Shown: in pieces, positions 1-8,286 of the stretch
Layout: each line of letters starts with the position of its first letter
Numbering within the stretch: position 1 is the stretch's first letter
Assembly: GCA_016787575.1 (NCBI GenBank)
Contig: JAEUUO010000009.1
Coordinates: 62,001-126,000, forward strand
DNA length: 64,000 nucleotides
From: Saprospiraceae bacterium
GTDB taxonomy: Bacteria; Bacteroidota; Bacteroidia; Chitinophagales; Saprospiraceae
Reading direction: 5' to 3'
Translations under genes and position numbers: made by a program
Notes under the pieces: model-generated
Told to the model about the DNA's origin: nothing
The model's database searches: none
What the model saw: the letters and a program-made list of their open reading frames with translations, nothing else

Positions 1-578
1 TTTAAAATACTTTTTTTGTAAGCCGAATTTTTTTCAATTTTGAATTCAGGATTGCAGCTTTGATAGAGCACTTTAATTTTGTCTGGGTTTGTAGCATAAT
101 ATTGACAAATATCATTTTTAGAACTTTCTGAACAGGCCAAAATTAGATCAGCATGTTTACAAGCGTATTTAGATTTCAAGTTATAAATAAGACGATCTAT
201 GAAAGGGTAGGTATTCGGGTAAATTTTAAAAATTAAATCATGAATTGTAACAATAGATTTTATTTTATTTTTTGGAAAATTAAAGGGAATTTCATTGCTT
301 AAACCATGATAAAGATTTATTTCATCTTTAATCAAGTCATTTGAAATGCCATAAGACCTCCAAGCTATCTTTATTGCATTTGAAGGAAGGTGAACTTTAA
401 ATAAATCAGAATGGAAATAATTGGTAGACAGCTCACGATTTATAGAAGGCGTATATAAATGAAATTCAAAGTCTGGATTTTTGGAAGGTAGATCTTGTAA
501 TAAATTACGACTGTAATTACCCAGACCTGTAAAATTGTTAAATACTCTTTTTGCATCGAATCCAATCTTCAACTTCAT
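1..578 (-). CDS. GT4-family glycosyltransferase, N-terminal part (cut by window edge)
   Basis: The reverse strand from the ATG at 578 reads open to the window edge. It begins MKLKIGFDAKRVFNN and continues through TGLGNYSRNLL, an IVTIHDLIF stretch and ILACSESSKNDI. This is the N-terminal acceptor-binding Rossmann half of a GT-B glycosyltransferase of family GT4, which builds polysaccharide or glycolipid from nucleotide sugars at the cytoplasmic face. The C-terminal half with the nucleotide-sugar site lies outside the window. The start sits 1 bp after the stop of the upstream GT39 gene, so the two are probably co-transcribed. It resembles the complete GT4 gene at 28806 in its opening motif. Acceptor and donor cannot be told from this fragment. 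Confidence 0.8.
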   Translation of the reverse strand, partial: MKLKIGFDAKRVFNNFTGLGNYSRNLLQDLPSKNPDFEFHLYTPSINRELSTNYFHSDLFKVHLPSNAIKIAWRSYGISNDLIKDEINLYHGLSNEIPFNFPKNKIKSIVTIHDLIFKIYPNTYPFIDRLIYNLKSKYACKHADLILACSESSKNDICQYYATNPDKIKVLYQSCNPEFKIEKNSAYKKSIL

Positions 579-579
579 T

Positions 580-2034
580 CTAGTTCGTATTACCTGATAT
601 TGAATTTGCAACCCTGTAAATGGCATAATCCTCGTTGTTAAAAACGCAGGGATAGTCTAATTTTATTTCAGTTCCAAGGGCTCTTTTAAGGATTACCACA
701 TATTTTAGTCCTAATTTTATTGCAGCCTCGAGGTATTCTTTTTCCATGATTTTTTCGTTGGTTTCAACCCAACCTTTACGATGTGCAAAATACATTGGAG
801 TTGGAAACAATCCGCTGTTTATCATTATTAACTCTGATTTTATTGAAAATGAATCCAGGCTGTTTTCAAGATTTTCCAATTTAGCAAAATTTTCTTTAAT
901 TCTAAAATCGTGTTTTTGATTTATAAAACCTTCAAAACCTATAATAATTAAAATCAAATAAATATATAAATTATTTTTAATTAAGCTCAATCCATATGCG
1001 GCCAAAAGGCACATCACAGGTACGAAAGGTATAATGTAATATTCGTGATGTGCAAAAGTCCAGCCTGATTTGCACATAATTATAAAAAATGAACAAAAAC
1101 TGATCGCAAGAACACATAGATATGTTTTGTTTTTATCATAGATTGCCTGAAGGATTCCAAGAATAAAAAATACAAAAGCAATGTATTTTATGCCGCTGGA
1201 ATAAAATTTTTTTAGACTGTCAGACCAATATAATATAATTTCATTGAACCCTTCCACCAAGGGCTTTCCCATAAAAAAATGCCAAAAGCCATATGATTGC
1301 ACCAAATGAGGAACCCAATAAAAATACCAAATAGCAGGAAAAATTAACATGAGGATACTTGTAAGTATAAAATTAAATTTGGTCCGAATGCTATGCTGAT
1401 TGTTTAATATAAGCAGTATAAAAATCGACAATAAATAGGCTGAACTTAATTTGCTTAAAATCCCAATAGAACCAAGAATAAAGTAAATAAACAAATTTAT
1501 ATTTTTAGATGAATTCTCAAAATAGTTTGTTCCATAATACAGGGCTGCTATTATAAAAGACATAGAAAACGTATCTGGCATTATTTTACGAGAATAGCTA
1601 AACCATATTGAAAACAACAAAATAAAAGTAGCATACTTAGCTATTTCAAGATTAAAATATTTTTGAATCAGTTTGAAAAAAAACCAGATGCCAAAACTTG
1701 ATACAATTAAATTAATGAGACGACCATACCAATGTTCGTAACCAAATATTTTTGATACGGTGTAAATTAAATAGTTGAAAATTGGAAACTCCATTCCTGT
1801 AATGCCGGTTTTTTCACCAGCTATGTCAAGGCGTGGGTAAAAAATATTTGCATCGATTTCTAAAAAATTGCGGGCAACCATACAAACGGTAGTTTGGCGC
1901 CAATTATGTGCAAACTCTAGTGGTGGTCTGGTAATTCCATGCAATCGAATGATGAAAAAAAGTAGAATCCAAAATCGAATATCTAACAGGAGATTGTTGA
2001 CAGGATTTCTTAATCGCTCCAGAATAAAATTCAT
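580..2034 (-). CDS. GT39/ArnT-like polytopic membrane glycosyltransferase
   Basis: The 484-residue protein has about ten hydrophobic helices and a short soluble C-terminal tail. The first periplasmic loop, around residues 35-46, reads RPPLEFAHNWRQ. An acidic residue in that loop is typical of GT39/ArnT-type enzymes, which use polyprenyl-phosphate sugars. A segment near residue 320 reads GWTFAHHEYYIIPF, also typical of this group. It probably transfers a lipid-linked sugar to protein or lipid outside the cytoplasmic membrane. Its ATG overlaps the TGA of the upstream gene by 4 bp and its stop is 1 bp from the GT4 start, so it is an operon member. The substrate is unknown. Confidence 0.75.
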   Translation of the reverse strand: MNFILERLRNPVNNLLLDIRFWILLFFIIRLHGITRPPLEFAHNWRQTTVCMVARNFLEIDANIFYPRLDIAGEKTGITGMEFPIFNYLIYTVSKIFGYEHWYGRLINLIVSSFGIWFFFKLIQKYFNLEIAKYATFILLFSIWFSYSRKIMPDTFSMSFIIAALYYGTNYFENSSKNINLFIYFILGSIGILSKLSSAYLLSIFILLILNNQHSIRTKFNFILTSILMLIFPAIWYFYWVPHLVQSYGFWHFFMGKPLVEGFNEIILYWSDSLKKFYSSGIKYIAFVFFILGILQAIYDKNKTYLCVLAISFCSFFIIMCKSGWTFAHHEYYIIPFVPVMCLLAAYGLSLIKNNLYIYLILIIIGFEGFINQKHDFRIKENFAKLENLENSLDSFSIKSELIMINSGLFPTPMYFAHRKGWVETNEKIMEKEYLEAAIKLGLKYVVILKRALGTEIKLDYPCVFNNEDYAIYRVANSISGNTN

Positions 2035-2522
2035 TTTATGGGTCGATATAATTTGATGCGCCCTTTCTTAAGTGTTTCAAGATCTATTGGGCTCAATCCA
2101 ACTTTTTTACCTGAGAATCCTGTGTTTTGATGTGCTAAGGTGTAACTGCCTTTACTGAGAACTTCATAAATTATAGCAGTATGGTGTTTCATATCTTCAT
2201 GAAATATGATGCCATTTTTTACATACTTTAATTTAACCCGCTCAAATTGTATGATGTCGCCCGGATATACGGAATCTGTTTCCAGGTTTAGTAATTGTCC
2301 AAATTTATATTGATGATTCCAATTTGCTCCAACAGTTTCCAATGCTTCGGCTGCCAGGTCCCAACATTCACCACGATCCACTTTTTTACCAATTTTTGAA
2401 CTAACGTACTCTATAATTTTCGAATTTAATGGTGGAATGGTATCATAGTGTACATATGTTTTGCCGCTGCCAAATAGTACCATGGGCAGACAAATGATTA
2501 TTACTAGAATTTTTAAAATCAT
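2031..2522 (-). CDS. Exported cysteine-proteinase-fold (BBC1/AIM3- or NlpC/P60-like) protein
   Basis: I start this gene at the ATG at 2522. The in-frame codon at 2543 is a TTG, and the ATG gives a clean signal peptide (MILKILVIIICLP). The mature part has DRGECWDLAAEAL with a Cys at about residue 53 on a predicted helix, then a PGDIIQF strand, then a KHHTAII His pair near residues 113-114. This is the Cys/His layout of the NlpC/P60-like fold, and it is closest to the BBC1/AIM3 cysteine-proteinase-fold domain as I remember it. It may be a peptidase or amidase acting outside the cytoplasm, but catalysis is not proven. It overlaps the next gene by 4 bp (ATGA). Confidence 0.6.
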   Translation of the reverse strand: MILKILVIIICLPMVLFGSGKTYVHYDTIPPLNSKIIEYVSSKIGKKVDRGECWDLAAEALETVGANWNHQYKFGQLLNLETDSVYPGDIIQFERVKLKYVKNGIIFHEDMKHHTAIIYEVLSKGSYTLAHQNTGFSGKKVGLSPIDLETLKKGRIKLYRPIK

Positions 2523-2536
2523 TGCGTATGCTGAGT

Positions 2537-3094
2537 TTACCAATTCACTTTCAAATTTAAATAATTTTCCTTAGTCATCAACCACTTGTTAACTGGCTGT
2601 TCAAAATTGAGCCAGCCTGGAATTCCGGTATATTGTTCAAATAATTGAAATCCCAATTTTTGTAGTAATTTATTTGGTGCAGGATTTAAAGCATACGGTT
2701 CACAAAATAAATACTCCAATGCCAAATTGGTAAAAAAGATAGGAATGCCAAGTTTGACAAACTGCAGTCCTAAGCCCTTTATACGATGCATTTGATTCCA
2801 TAAATGTAAATGCATATAAGCTTCTTTTCCATAAATTATTTTGCTGACATTGGAATGACCAACAGCCTGATTGTTCAATAACCAGATCAGGCAATACGAT
2901 TCTTTTTCTTTGTAGTTTTGTTGAAGCTGTTTTGATAAAAACGTTCTCCATTCTGCTTCTTTAGGCATTTTGTTCATATCGACCCCCATATTTTCCATAA
3001 AGGAAGCTTTAGATTCTGTCCAATAGGAAATTAAAGCATCTAAATCCTCAGCTCTTAATTCGCGAATACTTAATTTAGAGCTTACCTGATTCAT
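2537..3094 (-). CDS. GNAT-family N-acetyltransferase
   Basis: The 185-residue protein has the GNAT order: an N-terminal strand and helix (LSIRELRAEDLDALISYW), a central strand with CLIWLLNNQAVGHSNVS, then MHLHLWNQMHRIKGLGLQFVKLG covering the acetyl-CoA loop. The classical Q/RxxGxG/A motif is relaxed here to RIKGLG. The tail PAPNKLLQKLGFQLFEQY is typical of acetyltransferases that act on small molecules or amino-terminal groups. Its ATG overlaps the stop of the upstream HhH gene by 4 bp, so the two are translationally coupled. The acceptor is unknown. Confidence 0.75.
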   Translation of the reverse strand: MNQVSSKLSIRELRAEDLDALISYWTESKASFMENMGVDMNKMPKEAEWRTFLSKQLQQNYKEKESYCLIWLLNNQAVGHSNVSKIIYGKEAYMHLHLWNQMHRIKGLGLQFVKLGIPIFFTNLALEYLFCEPYALNPAPNKLLQKLGFQLFEQYTGIPGWLNFEQPVNKWLMTKENYLNLKVNW

Positions 3095-3381
3095 TCATTG
3101 TAAGTTTTATCTTTCCAATACCACCAATTTAATTTTTCGATTTCGTGTATTTTCTCCGAAGCAAAATAGACTGCACATCTAAACGTATACAGCATGCAAA
3201 TGTCATGAATTTGACCGCTTAGTGCATTAAGGGAATTGTATAAATGAAGTGGATTTTTATTTTTTAAGTCTGATATTTCCCGAATACCAATATTCCACAA
3301 ATCTAAAGAACAGGCTTTGCCAATTGAAGGTATTTTTTGTAACTCTTTTAATGTTTTACTCTTTTTATTAAGTTCTGACAT
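3091..3381 (-). CDS. Cdd1-like helix-hairpin-helix protein
   Basis: A 96-residue protein with a helix-hairpin-helix element LQKIPSIGKACSLDLWNIG near residues 13-31, followed by the Cdd1 ('pathogenicity locus') signature around FRCAVYFA and a terminal WWYWKD. These match the small Cdd1 family, whose HhH suggests non-specific DNA binding; no firm function is known to me. The gene lies 3 bp downstream of the LTA-synthase-like gene and overlaps the GNAT start by 4 bp, so it is in the middle of the same minus-strand run. Confidence 0.75.
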   Translation of the reverse strand: MSELNKKSKTLKELQKIPSIGKACSLDLWNIGIREISDLKNKNPLHLYNSLNALSGQIHDICMLYTFRCAVYFASEKIHEIEKLNWWYWKDKTYNE

Positions 3382-3384
3382 AGT

Positions 3385-5352
3385 TTATTGTTTCATTTTA
3401 CCGTATTTATAGCGGTAACTGGCTGTTTGATAGTAAGAGATAATTTTATTCCTGTCTAGTGCATTTACAGTCGGGAGTTCTTCTAAATATTCCGGATTAT
3501 TCTCTTTAAAATTCCATTCATAGCACTTCTTGCGGTCATTTAAAATGATAAAATTTGATTTTCGCATAAAACCAAGGGTTCTGTAGTTTCCAAGTAAAGC
3601 CCGATCCTCATCTTCTTTCATTTTGTAAATATCCTTTCCATAAAACTCTGATTGATAATTCCAATTTAAAATTCCAAATAATGTTGGAATTAGATCAATT
3701 TGAGAAACCAATCTGGTAATTTTTTCAGGAGGTTTTCCGCTATTGTAGATCCATGCAGGAATCAAATATTTAGAAATGTTAATATCCCATTTTCCTGCAC
3801 TGCTTGCACAATGATCTGCGACAATTAGAAATACAGTATTTTTAAACCAAGCTTTTGTTTTTGCCTCTTCCAGGTATTTGGAAATAGCATAATCCGTGTA
3901 TTTAACAGCAGCTTCGCGGCTTCCTTGTGGCAAATCAATTTTATCTTTAGGAAATGTATAAGGTTTATGATTGGAAGTAGTCATTACAAAATAAAAACCT
4001 GCTTGTTTTTTAGTGTAATTTTTATCTTGTTCCTTAGTCAATCTTTTATAAATATCTTCATCAGAAACTCCCCAGGCATTTTCAAATTGTACTTCTTCAT
4101 CCGAAATATTCTGTCGGCTTGTTTTAATATTATCAGTCAAAGGATTCCCACGGTTTCTGTCAATGATGTTGAATCCTTGTCCGCCGAAAAAATTATTCAT
4201 ATTGTCAAAATATCCATCACCGCCATAGACAAAGTAAGCTGCATAATTCTTTTTTTGCAAAACGGTATTAATTGAAAAAATATTTTGGTTATCGGGTCTT
4301 CGGACAATACTATTTCCAGGAGTAGGCGGGACGCACAAAGTTAATGCTTCCATACCCCTAACTGTGCGGGTTCCTGTAGCATAAAGTTTTGAGAAGGTGA
4401 TACTTTCTTCCGTTAATTTGTCTAAATATGGTGTTATGTTTTTAGAATTTCCAAAGGAACCCAGGAAATCTGCACTAAAACTTTCAAGACAAATCAAAAC
4501 GATATTAGGATGTATTTCGGCACTGTCATGTTTCACATCCCGACGTAGATCCCAAAATTCAGTCCCGCTATATGTTTGGTTGTCTTGTTTGATTTCCTGT
4601 TTGATTTCTTCAAAAGCTTGTTTAACCTGGATGGTATCATAAAATGTTTCATAATCCAATTCATTTGATCTGAATGCTGCGAAAAATGAATACACTCCAT
4701 TTTTTGATAGTTCGTTATTGTAAATATTTTGACTCCAGTCCGCTTGCTTATTTTCTACAAAGTATAAATAGAGTACGGCTACTATAAAAACGGGGGACAA
4801 AACTTTTAAGCGATTTAGAAAATTTACCTTTGATTGAAAAGTCCCACTTGCTAATTTTAATTTGTATGTGATGTAGAAAAAGGAAAGAATAATTGAAAAG
4901 ACTGTTCCAAAAATTAAAGGCAATGGATACGATTGTTTTATATTTTCTACAACTTCGAAAGTGTAGATTAAATAATCCACCGCGATAAAATTGAAACGTG
5001 TATTAAATTCAGCCCAAAATGGAAATTCAGCCAGGAATCCAAAAACTGCTATAAAAAGGAGAATAAATAATAAAAAATAGCTTATGAATTTATCAACAAC
5101 ATGGCCGATTAAAAATTTTGGAAATAATAATAGGTAAATGGCGTAAATCAGACTCATGAAAATCGCTGCCCCTAAATCAAAAATATAACCTAAGGCAAAT
5201 ATTCTAATGAAGTGAAATACATTAAATTCCAGCTTATCAAATGAAAGGATGATAAAACTAAATCGGATAAGCAAACTACAAATGCAAAAAAAGATTATAT
5301 ATGAAAACAAGAAACCAAATCTACCCAGATTAATTTTTGATTTTAAATTCAT
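3385..5352 (-). CDS. LTA-synthase-family membrane phosphotransferase (sulfatase fold)
   Basis: The 655-residue protein has five N-terminal membrane helices within residues 10-200, then an extracytoplasmic alkaline-phosphatase/sulfatase domain. The metal-binding CLESFSADF has its Glu at about 290. The likely nucleophile Thr is at about 330 in TGTRTVRGMEAL, and VADHCASSAG near 515 carries Asp and His metal ligands. The family transfers phosphoglycerol or phosphoethanolamine head groups from phospholipids. In Bacteroidota, which lack lipoteichoic acid, the target is more likely lipid A or another surface glycan (inference). It is the first gene of the minus-strand run that ends with the glycosyltransferases, which fits envelope decoration. 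Confidence 0.8.
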   Translation of the reverse strand: MNLKSKINLGRFGFLFSYIIFFCICSLLIRFSFIILSFDKLEFNVFHFIRIFALGYIFDLGAAIFMSLIYAIYLLLFPKFLIGHVVDKFISYFLLFILLFIAVFGFLAEFPFWAEFNTRFNFIAVDYLIYTFEVVENIKQSYPLPLIFGTVFSIILSFFYITYKLKLASGTFQSKVNFLNRLKVLSPVFIVAVLYLYFVENKQADWSQNIYNNELSKNGVYSFFAAFRSNELDYETFYDTIQVKQAFEEIKQEIKQDNQTYSGTEFWDLRRDVKHDSAEIHPNIVLICLESFSADFLGSFGNSKNITPYLDKLTEESITFSKLYATGTRTVRGMEALTLCVPPTPGNSIVRRPDNQNIFSINTVLQKKNYAAYFVYGGDGYFDNMNNFFGGQGFNIIDRNRGNPLTDNIKTSRQNISDEEVQFENAWGVSDEDIYKRLTKEQDKNYTKKQAGFYFVMTTSNHKPYTFPKDKIDLPQGSREAAVKYTDYAISKYLEEAKTKAWFKNTVFLIVADHCASSAGKWDINISKYLIPAWIYNSGKPPEKITRLVSQIDLIPTLFGILNWNYQSEFYGKDIYKMKEDEDRALLGNYRTLGFMRKSNFIILNDRKKCYEWNFKENNPEYLEELPTVNALDRNKIISYYQTASYRYKYGKMKQ

Positions 5353-5429
5353 TTTATTTGCTTGTAATCGTTTGAATATATTGTGAATTCTAGGGCAAAT
5401 TTATTAAGTTTAATTAATTATACTTTATT

Positions 5430-5522
5430 AATTCGTGGCATTCCATTTCTCTATTTATCTTTAATTGGTGAATTAAAAGTAAAATATTGCTTTATTCGTC
5501 CTCCATTAATGAATTCGTGGCA
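5430..5522. repeat. Two 11-nt direct repeats (AATTCGTGGCA) between divergent genes
   Basis: AATTCGTGGCA occurs at 5430-5440 and 5512-5522, with weaker relatives (ATTCGTAAATTCG) around 5548. They lie in the 288-nt gap between the divergent genes at 5352 and 5641. The spacing of 82 nt is not clearly iteron-like. The repeats may be dispersed intergenic elements or part of a divergent promoter region; I see no coding content. Confidence 0.4.
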
Positions 5523-5640
5523 ATTTATTTTTTACAATTCGAATAAGATTCGTAAATTCGTAGTCGTAGAAAATAAGACAAATTCACATAAGCATTGATT
5601 GATATTAATTTCTAATTTTGATATCGTAAATAAATCTAAT

Positions 5641-6324
5641 ATGGAAAACAAACCCCTTGCTTTTGATTACATGCAGAAAACCTTGTTTGAAAACATGAAT
5701 ATAGGCGATACTTTGGATCAAGAGTCCTTATTAAATAAAGAAGACAAAAAGGAGTTGAAGTATATATTAGATTCTATAAAAGGATTGGGTACGCAAGCAT
5801 TGCAAAATCAAGCTCCGCAGGAAAATTACATGAAAGTACAATTTGATGCTATGAATCGCAGTGTGTTAAATACCTACGATACCATAATTAGCCTCAAAGA
5901 ATCTTTACAGGATGTTATTAAAGATGCAAAAAGTGCTTATCAATATGTTTTATTGATGTATTTGTTTGCATTTTATCTTGGGGTGGCGCTAATTGTAACT
6001 TCTATCATTTTTGCTGCACAGGACAAAGTATTCTTTTCCATGGCCTTTGGTGCTATAGGTTTGATTGATATAGTTACACATTTTATTTATAAGCCACCGT
6101 TAGATTTGCAAAGCAGCCGGGCCAATCTTGCTCAATTGATGGTTATACTTACTAATTGGTTTTCAGATGTCATGAATTTAAATACATTTATGGCGCAACA
6201 AGGGCAAAATCTAAGTTTAGATCAGTTGAAAGAGCTGTCAGATAAACAAAATGCAAATACTGAAAAGATGTTGGGCCTGATTGAAAAATATTGTGAGCCA
6301 AGCAGTGCAATTGATAAAAAATAA
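5641..6324 (+). CDS. Two-TM membrane protein with cytoplasmic helical arms, function unknown
   Basis: I start at the ATG at 5641, because the in-frame TTG at 5599 adds only a low-quality leader. The 227-residue product has a helical N-terminal arm (residues 1-100) and a hydrophobic hairpin at about 102-126 and 131-150. It then has a tail beginning PLDLQSSRANLAQLMVILTN. The arrangement of helix, two TM segments and a basic/amphipathic helix recalls the two-TM domains described next to TRADD-N-like modules in bacterial conflict systems, but that similarity is from memory and weak. The next gene starts 7 nt after its stop, so the two may be co-transcribed. Confidence 0.6.
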   Translation: MENKPLAFDYMQKTLFENMNIGDTLDQESLLNKEDKKELKYILDSIKGLGTQALQNQAPQENYMKVQFDAMNRSVLNTYDTIISLKESLQDVIKDAKSAYQYVLLMYLFAFYLGVALIVTSIIFAAQDKVFFSMAFGAIGLIDIVTHFIYKPPLDLQSSRANLAQLMVILTNWFSDVMNLNTFMAQQGQNLSLDQLKELSDKQNANTEKMLGLIEKYCEPSSAIDKK

Positions 6325-6331
6325 AGATTTT

Positions 6332-7777
6332 ATGAGAGCTGGTTATCGCTATGGTTTTATTTTATTGACTATACTTGGAAACCTGGCTGCTAGTTTTTCA
6401 CAGTGCAAGCCTGCAATAAATTTAATACAGACAGGAGAATTATTTACAAATCCGGCATTTGGAATAGGTGTATCTATTAAGAAGGATCGCCTGGATCGAC
6501 CATATGTTTATTTAAGCAATAAAAGTGCAGGTTTAAAAATATACAATGTATCAAATGAATCCAATCCCTTGTTAGTAGCCACGGTTTTACCTTCTGAATA
6601 TGGCAATTTAGATGCAATTCAAGTGATTCAGGAAGGCCCTTATTTGTATCTTACTTTGGGTGACATCTGGAATACCAATCAACAAGCCGGATTGGCAATT
6701 TTGGATGTCGCAAACCCTTTGCAAGTAAAAGTTTTAGATTATTATATACATCCAGGAAGTTCCGGTGGCGCCGGTAGTGTTTACATAAAAGATGGAATTG
6801 CATATCTGGCAGCCATGCGTAATGGATTGATTGTTTTGGATGTTCAAGATAAATCAAACATACTTTTTAAGAGTCAGGTCAAATTCAGCAATACGTTTCC
6901 CCATGAAGATTCATCAAATGTAGCTGCTTTCAATGCCAGAGGCATCTGGGTAAAAGATTCTATAGCCTATATTTGTTACGACCGTGGCGGATTGCGTTTG
7001 GTAGCTATTTCAGATCCATTGCATGCAAAACAAATCGGGCAATATTGTTACGAACCATTGATAGATAAAGCAACCGCATACAATTCAATTTGTATTTACA
7101 ACAATTATGCATTTTTAAGTCTCGATTACTATGGAATGGAAATTTTGGATATTTCAGATCCCAGTCATTTAAAGCAAGTGAGTTGGTGGCATCCTCCTAC
7201 CTGGGCTGACACCACTAACAATTTTCAAATCTGGGCCAATTCACGAGGACATGCCAATGAGTTAATCTACGATAGCAGCTGTCATAAAATTTATATGGCT
7301 TGTGGTCGTACGGATATAGCAGTACTGGATGTGGAAGATCCTTCTCATCCAATTACTTGTTTAGAATTTGGTTCTGACAGCGATGATTACGGGACCTGGG
7401 GAATAGACTTTTATAAACAGAAAGCTTATGCAAGCTATATTTGGTCACCATTTTTTCCGCCGTATTCAAATTATACGGGATTTCGAATTGTAGATGTAAA
7501 AGGTTGTCAGGCTACCGATACAAAGTATTTTAATAAGGAAAAGTTAATTCAAGATTTCCAAATCCATACGGAGGATGACTACATTCAAATAAATTTTAAA
7601 GAGGAAATTCAAAAGGTTCTGGTGAGTTTATACAATGTAGATGGTAAAAAATTGCAGATCCAGACTTTTCAAAACAAACAACAAGTTAAAATTCCATTTC
7701 AATTCAATCAGGGAATTTATTGGCTTGTTTTACAAGCAGGAAGCCAACAGGAAGTTATTAAATTTTTCCATCGCTGA
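6332..7777 (+). CDS. Secreted LVIVD-repeat beta-propeller protein with T9SS-type C-terminal domain
   Basis: The ATG at 6332 gives a signal peptide (YRYGFILLTILGNLAASFSQ); an upstream TTG at 6281 lies inside the preceding gene and is unlikely. The body has several repeats of about 50 residues of the LVIVD type, for example LAILDVANPLQVKVLDYY, LIVLDVQDKSNILF, LEILDISDPSHLKQVSWW and IAVLDVEDPSHPITCLEF, which should fold as a beta-propeller. The last 80 residues (IQINFKEEIQKVLVSLYN to IKFFHR) look like a type A T9SS sorting domain, although the usual PNP motif is absent. It is probably displayed on or released from the cell surface. The ligand is unknown. Confidence 0.8.
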   Translation: MRAGYRYGFILLTILGNLAASFSQCKPAINLIQTGELFTNPAFGIGVSIKKDRLDRPYVYLSNKSAGLKIYNVSNESNPLLVATVLPSEYGNLDAIQVIQEGPYLYLTLGDIWNTNQQAGLAILDVANPLQVKVLDYYIHPGSSGGAGSVYIKDGIAYLAAMRNGLIVLDVQDKSNILFKSQVKFSNTFPHEDSSNVAAFNARGIWVKDSIAYICYDRGGLRLVAISDPLHAKQIGQYCYEPLIDKATAYNSICIYNNYAFLSLDYYGMEILDISDPSHLKQVSWWHPPTWADTTNNFQIWANSRGHANELIYDSSCHKIYMACGRTDIAVLDVEDPSHPITCLEFGSDSDDYGTWGIDFYKQKAYASYIWSPFFPPYSNYTGFRIVDVKGCQATDTKYFNKEKLIQDFQIHTEDDYIQINFKEEIQKVLVSLYNVDGKKLQIQTFQNKQQVKIPFQFNQGIYWLVLQAGSQQEVIKFFHR

Positions 7778-7791
7778 TATTATTGATGAAA

Positions 7792-7828
7792 ATAGTTGTT
7801 AGTTGATAGATGATAGTTGTTAGTTGAT
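7792..7828. repeat. 16-nt direct repeat (ATAGTTGTTAGTTGAT x2)
   Basis: The 16-mer is at 7792-7807 and 7813-7828, separated by 5 nt, just after the stop at 7777. It lies between convergent genes and looks like a simple-sequence expansion. No hairpin or coding role is visible. Confidence 0.6.
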
Positions 7829-7947
7829 GGTTGACAGGTGGTCAATGTTTAAATGTGTTTTTTCTATTTAAAAATTAATTTTGATAAACAAAAGTATAAG
7901 TTAATTACGCTACACTTCAATAATTCTTAATTCATAATTTCTAATTT

Positions 7948-8283
7948 TTAATTCGTTTCGTGGGGATGTGGTTTTGGACTGGATAAAGAATAAGCCTTCA
8001 TGAGGATTTCTAAGAAAGCATCTTTTTCTATGGAGTCAATTTTTACATGGGTCCAACCGAGGCTGCCCCATTTGTTAGAAAGGGGCCAGTAGATATCTGG
8101 ATTTAATTTATTGTAAATGTATTGATCTGCTTCTTCTAATTTGACACAGACGAGATTGGTTTTAGCATCAAACGTTGCGAAAATTCGTTTCTTGGTTCGG
8201 AAGGATGTTTTTTCAAAATGTGCTTGTTCGGAAACATCTTCTAAACCGCCACATATAGAACGCAAATCATCAATACTAATCAT
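7948..8283 (-). CDS. MmcQ/YjbR-family protein
   Basis: The 111-residue protein matches the MmcQ/YjbR (CyaY-like fold) family. It begins with a helix (ISIDDLRSICGGLEDV), then FEKTSFRTKKRIFATFD and LVCVKLEEADQYIY. It ends with the family hallmark GSLGWTHVKIDSI and a terminal helix with DAFLEILMKAYSL. Family members are about 110-120 residues and are thought to bind DNA, but their role is unclear. It lies 3 nt downstream of the beta-helix gene on the same strand, so the two may be co-transcribed. Confidence 0.85.
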   Translation of the reverse strand: MISIDDLRSICGGLEDVSEQAHFEKTSFRTKKRIFATFDAKTNLVCVKLEEADQYIYNKLNPDIYWPLSNKWGSLGWTHVKIDSIEKDAFLEILMKAYSLSSPKPHPHETN

Positions 8284-8286
8284 AAT

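Noticed and set aside
5383-5598. A 71-codon plus-strand frame
   Set aside because: It lies across the intergenic repeats, is rich in simple AT sequence, and has no family resemblance.
5599-5640. TTG start at 5599 for the two-TM protein
   Set aside because: The added residues do not form a signal or domain; the ATG at 5641 is preferred.
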